Assembly (NCBI GenBank): GCA_020152595.1
Contig: JAIGNY010003766.1
Span: forward strand, 186,001 to 250,000
Source of the DNA: Chiridota heheva
Lineage: Eukaryota > Echinodermata > Holothuroidea > Apodida > Chiridotidae
Length of the DNA: 64,000 bases
Direction: 5' to 3'
The notes under the pieces were generated by a model, which was given only the letters and a program-made list of their open reading frames with translations, was not told where the DNA came from and did no database searches. Both the position numbers and the translations under genes were made by a program. Shown here in pieces: positions 59,252-64,000 of the stretch. Numbering within the stretch: the stretch's first letter is position 1; every line of letters begins with the position of its first letter.

Positions 59252-59941
59252 TTTAGGAATTAGCTCATGGGTCAATCAAGTCCATCTTATATGAAAGAAG
59301 ACTTCAAAAGAAACAAAATGGTAAAGAAAGCATTCAGAAAATCTTATTTCATTCAGGAGATATTTAAGTTTAATGTTTGGTACCATTTGTGTAGAAACGA
59401 CTGAAATCAGATTAGTTGTGATGTCACAGCATTTAATTCCTCAAAGTCTTGATGTATTCTATCATGTTTTGTCCTTCAATTTCTGGCTTGAACCATTGGA
59501 TATGTCAGGAAAGTAGTAGAATGAATCTTGAAAGGGTAATTCATTTTACCAAATTAAGAAAGTTTGAGGGAAAATGATTTAAATAGTAAATAAGTTAAAT
59601 AATTTTTTTTTTAAATACATTAACAATTGTTCATAATGTGAAGATGACAACACCATCCTTCAATAGTAGACTTACTACACCAGTTGTTTCTACACAGATA
59701 AGACAAGAGCTTTAAACTTGAATATCTCTTTAACGGAATAAGATTTTTGAATGCTTTCTTCAACATTTTGCTTCTTTTAAAATTCTATTTCATGTAAGAT
59801 AAACATGCTTAACTACTGAACTAATCCTTTAGTTATTCCCAAAACAGAATAAAATGTTTGAATGCTTTCCTTACCATTTTGTTTCTTTTGAAGTCCTCTT
59901 TCATATGAGATTAATTTGTTTGACAACTGAACTAAATTCTT
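59252..59941. mobile_element. Foldback element F1, right arm doubled
   Basis: The left end is TTTAGGAATTAGCTCATGGG. The right side has an inner terminus at about 59831 (TGAACTAATCCTTTA) and an outer terminus at about 59940 (ACAACTGAACTAAATTCT), so the terminal unit is present twice on the right and once on the left. The arms share AGAAACAAAATGGTRAAGAA and TGATGTCACAGC-like blocks. Confidence 0.85.
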
Positions 59942-60120
59942 GAATAAACTTAAACTTGTCAAAAAACCCTTAGTTTGGTATGTATGTATTTAGAATGGTA
60001 TTTAGATAATTTAACCTCTGACCCTAAATGACTTTTGCTGCCAATGACCTGTCAATTCTTAACAATTAATCAATCAACGAAAGAACAAACCTTTTTTTTT
60101 ATATTAATTTTTATTCCTAG

Positions 60121-60282
60121 GTTTTATTCCTGAAACCAGTTTGCTGAGAAATGTTGGAGGTGTCGGCAAATTCATGATGAAGTATATTTTGTCACCTATT
60201 TTAAAATTCAAGAATGTTACCAGGACTGTGGATGATGGTGGAAACATGATCGTTCATGTTGCTACCAAAGCAGAATTGAAAG
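60121..60282 (+). CDS. SDR family dehydrogenase, substrate-loop exon (gene continues off right edge)
   Basis: 162 bp from TTATTCCTAG to GTATGA, phase 1 in and out. It encodes FIPETSLLRNVGGVGKFMMK, then YILSPILKFKNVTRTVDDGG and NMIVHVATKAELKG. PGF followed by a Thr two or three residues on and the TVDDGG...VATxxELxG pattern matches the end of RDH/POR-like SDRs. The usual closing segment (GKYF... about 30-50 residues and a stop) was not found up to 64000, so the final exon is presumably outside. About 321 residues are visible in total. Confidence 0.94.
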
Positions 60283-60319
60283 GTATGATTGCATCACATA
60301 TGTAAAGGGACAAATAAAC

Positions 60320-60381
60320 ATGGCTGTACTTATCTACCCACTGTGGTTGTTATCATCACAGGCCCCGGTTCAATCCTGGGT
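60320..60381. mobile_element. 62-bp tRNA-derived fragment with 19-bp target duplication
   Basis: Flanked by perfect copies of TGTAAAGGGACAAATAAAC at 60301-60319 and 60382-60400. The insert has TATCTACCCACTGTGGTTGT, a TTATCA A-box end and GGTTCAATCC (B box). The start matches the head of the minus-strand SINE at 21798-22079. It looks like a retroposed SINE head with an internal deletion, in the intron 20 bp past a splice donor region. Confidence 0.75.
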
Positions 60382-60400
60382 TGTAAAGGGACAAATAAAC

Positions 60401-61689
60401 TCAGGAGATGTTATGTCTGGTGACTGTTTTGCCGTTTCGTGATAGCATTGTTACTATCGAAAACCTCAATTACAAAATTTTTGAACTACTTTTTGCGAAA
60501 AATGAATCTTAAAACTAGCAATGAATCTGTAAATAAACGATCAATTTTGAGCAATAGTTTCACCAGAGTTTTTGGCCTTTTTGGTACCTATGTGGTCATG
60601 ATGGTGTATGTGTGTGTATGGGTGATGCTGAGCTTGTAAACATGATATCTCAAGAATGGTACAGTGGATTTATATCATATGTGGTACACAGATAGCCTAC
60701 ATTTGAAGAAAGCGCCCTTGAAACATGGATGGGATGAAACTGCCAGTGTCATTTTCATCCCATTCGAAGGACACGCTCCCAAATATTAAACACATCGCTG
60801 GTATTACCAGGGATGTATTATTTGCCCCTGGTATTATGCAATCATTCGGCCACACAGGTAGTTGAGACAACTCAACAAAAAAAATGCTGAAATTTGATAA
60901 AACCTTAGTATTTGAACATCATAGAGTTTTACTTGGATCATTTATACCCTGAAAACTAGTTTATTTCATTTGGTGCAGAAATCATAAAAATAGCACCACT
61001 TTCAACAATGTAATTCTCAGTGACTTTCAAAATCTTTTGATAAACAATCCTGCAGTTTTTGCCATTTCTGTTCATGAGTGCAATATACACGTAGAGCAAG
61101 GGCTCTTTGTGTGTAAAGGTCATGAGTTATGCACCATCGAGCATACTTGTGTAAAGCAAACACATGCAGTGCAGCAGTGTGAAAAGGATTTTCCAAAGAT
61201 AATAGTAGGCAATGACAATTACGGGAAAATCATAAACATAAACTCATGCTTCTTTGAATATGACTCAACAAGATTATACATTGGTTACTTTTGAAAATAG
61301 AATAAATACACTTTACAAGTTTCTTTATGCCTAAAACTCCAAAGACATAACACATATTGATGTTATTCAAGTAAAAACTCCCCTCATTTTGCTGTTACAT
61401 GGGGAGGAAGTTTTATTGTTGGAATGCTGCTCTTGATTTCTTAACTTCAAAATGAATTTACGTGAAAATACAAAATATAGCGTCAATTTTGATGTTCAAA
61501 GGTTGAATCTTCTAACAATTTGTCCAAACAAAACAAATTTCTTTGTATTTCTCATCTTTAGAGGGCAAATTTTGTTAAAACACGAAGTGGAATAATTTGG
61601 AAATAAACTGGAAATTGCAAACTGCCACATGCGGTTACTGAAATGCCACAGGCACAGAAAATCAGGACGGAGTTCTGTTTAAGGGGCGA
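60401..61689. other. Unassigned sequence splitting the 300-bp array
   Basis: A part-unit of the array downstream is at 60640-60700 (TCTCAAGAATGGTACAGTGG). Then comes about 1 kb of unrelated sequence up to 61690, where the unit resumes at TGGTTTGTAGATGTGCCC. The insert (about 60700-61690) has no recognised ends or protein; frames at 60439 and 61037 are not familiar. Confidence 0.5.
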
Positions 61690-62650
61690 GTTCTGTAATG
61701 CATGGTTTGTAGATGTGCCCAATTGTTTTTGGTGGTGATGTCATGCATATTAATGAGGGCTTAATGTAAAAATCTTGAAATGCTTATATTTTAAAAACTG
61801 CATATCTGTTTTGTTTCATATTTGGTACAGTTTTGATAGTAGCTAGTGTGTACATGTTCATGGTATAAAAACCTTTGAATTTCTTTATTATGCATAGTGG
61901 GTGGGGCTTAATATCATTTTGCTGAAAAGAACTCATAGACACAAGAACGGTACAGTGGATTTATATCACATTTGGTACACAGATAGCCCATGGACTGTAG
62001 ATGTGCCCTGTTGGTTTTGTGGTGATGTCATGCATATTAATGAATAGGCAGGGCTTAAGGTAAAACTCTTGAAATGCTCATATTTTACCAACCTCATATC
62101 TGTTTTTTTCATGTTGGATATATTTATGATGTTAGCTGGTGTGTACATGTTCATGGTATAAAAATATTGAAATTTATCAATATGGGTAGTGGGTGGGGCT
62201 TAATATGATTTTGCTGAAAAAGAGTTTGTTAACACTGTATCTCAAGAACAATAACCTGCATTTATGTAATATTTGGTACACAGATAACCCATGGTCTATA
62301 GATGTGCCCTATTGTTTTTGGTGGTGATATCTTGTATATTAATGAGTAGGCGGGGCTTAATGTTCAAATCTTTAATTGCTCATATACTAACAATCACATA
62401 TTTGTTTTGTTTATATTGGATACAATTATCATGTTAGCTAGTGTGTACATGTTCATAATATAAAACGTTTAATTTTTCATATGCATGGTGGGCGGGGCTT
62501 AAAATGATTTTGCTGAAAAGAGTTTGTAATCATGATATCAAAATAATGATAAACTGGATTCAAGTCATGTGTAGTACACAGATAGCCCATGGTCTGTGGA
62601 TGTGCCTGATTGGTGTTGGTGGTGATACCATGCACAGTAATGAGTATAAA
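61690..62650 (+). repeat. Tandem array of a 300-bp repeat, about three units
   Basis: Landmarks repeat every 295-305 bp: GTAGATGTGCCC (61697, 61997, 62299 and, varied, 62597), TTTTTGGTGGTGATRTC, CATGTTCATGGTATAAAA and TGGTACACAGATARCCCATG. Further single copies are at 41721-42390. Confidence 0.9.
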
Positions 62651-62940
62651 GTAAATATCTTCAAATATGATATATGAGCAATGGTATGTATGTTTTGCAT
62701 CATACTTGTTATGATAATGTTGTTGATTATTGTGCACATACTAGTGTTGTCAATAGGTACATCTATTTTATTGATCTGCATGTTGGTCTTGGCTTATTAA
62801 TAAATATCCTGGAACAAATATTTCATATGCAAATGACATGACAGTTAATACAAAACTTACAAATCAATCAGCATATGAAAAAAAGTATAGGAACCACAAA
62901 ACCTTTTGGTTATGGTTATTTTTATATTTTTTTGTTGGGG
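62640..62940 (+). repeat. Dispersed repeat, uninterrupted copy of 43955-44650
   Basis: See 43955-44650. It contains the empty site GGAACCACAAAACCTTTTGG for the 195-bp MITE. It follows the 300-bp array directly, so the two may be parts of one larger repeat. Confidence 0.8.
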
Positions 62941-62994
62941 CAGGGGAAGGGAGGGGGTAGCCTTCGGAAAGTAACCTTCATTTTCAGGAAAATA

Positions 62995-63425
62995 TTCTTG
63001 ACCCGTACAAATGGAAAACATCTTTTCATAAGCTAGAAAACTTGAGAATCATAAAGAAATACAAAGCATTCCAACATCCTACTGGGCTGATGACATAATC
63101 TGCATGTTTTGAAATCAAGTAGTATTAAGTAGTAGTATTATATTTTCAATAATTACAAAAAATGTGTTAGATGGCTTCGGGAGTTATGAAACTTGGTCAG
63201 TACATTTGTTATTTTCAATTCTATTACATGAAATAAGAATTATGTCAGACTTTATGTCTCCTTTAAAATGGGTGCCTGTAGCAGTATTTAGTAGTAGCAT
63301 CAAAGTTTTAATGATTAAGAAAAAATGTGTTCGATTCAGGGAGTATAAAACTTGGTCAGAAGATTGGTTATGTTTGATACTATTATAAGAAATAAGGTTT
63401 GTCAGACTTGATGTCCCCTTTTAGA
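62995..63425 (+). repeat. Dispersed repeat with internal tandem duplication
   Basis: The first part matches 52925-53110. A segment of about 160 bp then occurs twice (from AAAATGTGTTAGATGGCTTC at about 63158 and AAAATGTGTTCGATTCAGGG at about 63322), each followed by a TATRAAACTTGGTCAG block and GTCAGACTTKATGTC. Confidence 0.8.
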
Positions 63426-63799
63426 GGTCCATGGACAGGTACAGAAGCTAAACAATATGTTGTATGAACAGGAAAATACATATGCTTTTGTTTTTGTATG
63501 TATTTCTTCCTTTAATCTCAAACCTTTAAAATGTTCAAAATGCTTTGTCCTACATGAATGGAGTTGGTTGAGGGTATGATAAAGATATCGTCTCCACTGC
63601 ATCAGAATCATCTTTGCTTTTTTGAAGAGAATAGATAATGGAGACTAGCCCCTTTCATACATCACAAAAGTAACGACAAAATTTGCATATTTGTACAAAA
63701 GATTCAAAATGCTGGAAAAAGTGTAATTTTTCAGCATTTTTGATGAAATATGTGTATTTGTTCATGGCTTTTATTGGATTATAAATCTGTCCATATGCC
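63426..63799. other. Right-end sequence, unassigned
   Basis: No recognisable coding exon or repeat. I looked for the closing exon of the dehydrogenase and did not find it. Confidence 0.35.
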
Positions 63800-64000
63800 T
63801 TTTAAATACCGTATTTGATGTAATAATTGCCCGGGGCACTTACGAAAATGAAATTGCACCAGACCCAAAGTTTCTTCCTAATAACCACCCATGCTCAGGG
63901 GCCGCATACAGTGTGCTATTTGAACTGCCCTGTACATATATATGAACTGGTTTAAAGTAGTCCCACAGTAACCAACACAAAACAGTGTGAGTGCCACATG
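63800..64000 (-). repeat. Inverted copy of the 3095-3390 repeat, cut by window edge
   Basis: In reverse it reads TTTAAACCAGTTCATATATA, then CACTGTATGCGGCCCCTGAG, then GTGCCCCGGGCAATTATTAC, parallel to 3230-3390. Confidence 0.8.

Noticed and set aside
63100-64000. Terminal exon of the dehydrogenase within the window
   Set aside because: I searched 60283-64000 for a GKYF-like segment followed by a stop after an acceptor in phase 1 and found none that was convincing.

Overview
This is a eukaryotic, invertebrate genomic window, not a bacterial one. It is AT-rich and has intron-split genes with GT-AG junctions. Only about 2 kb of recognisable coding sequence lies in 64 kb; the rest is intron and spacer packed with degenerate transposons, satellites and microsatellites. 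The retrotransposon tails (a GCGCTTTGAG...GCGCTATATAAAT box followed by ATT repeats), tRNA-headed SINEs, and CAAA-tailed LINE ends suggest a marine deuterostome. An echinoderm is my best guess, but it is an inference and not secure.

Two same-strand host genes are visible. (1) At 1000-24347 lie the last six recognisable exons of an ABCC4/MRP4-like ABC transporter: nucleotide-binding domain 2 and a long acidic C-terminal tail. The upstream exons lie off the left edge. All exon phases agree, the stop is at 24345-24347, and the last intron is about 16 kb. The exon carrying Walker A has two single-base deletions relative to the family, from either a pseudogene lesion or a base-calling error. (2) At 44892-60282 lie six exons of a classical short-chain dehydrogenase/reductase of the retinol-dehydrogenase / protochlorophyllide-reductase-like type (321 codons visible). 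It runs from a supported start codon to just before the last exon, which lies beyond the window. Cofactor and catalytic motifs are intact. The membrane anchor usual in RDH11-14 is replaced by a hydrophilic Lys/Glu-rich N-terminus.

The repeats by region: 1-8 kb, a tandem duplication, a 22-bp minisatellite just before an ABC exon and an L2-like LINE end. 8-24 kb, the giant intron with foldback/MITE elements, a 39-bp minisatellite that stays open for 244 codons, a 30-bp array, a C-rich array, and a repeat split by a tRNA-derived SINE. 25-44 kb, the intergenic stretch with several LINE fragments (reverse transcriptase, endonuclease, PHD-type zinc finger, C-terminal ends), a 1.45-kb TA microsatellite, a 1.3-kb polypyrimidine tract and a 15-bp satellite. 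44-64 kb, the dehydrogenase gene with two 1.04-kb hAT-like elements carrying perfect 8-bp target duplications, a 195-bp hAT-like MITE, and a 1.16-kb foldback element whose arms are each tandem arrays of about four units.

I found no functional tRNA, rRNA or CRISPR locus. The most unusual structures are the tandem-armed foldback family, the nested insertions that can be resolved against empty sites inside the same window, and the damaged Walker A exon. The two host genes are neighbours, and nothing in the sequence shows that they work together.
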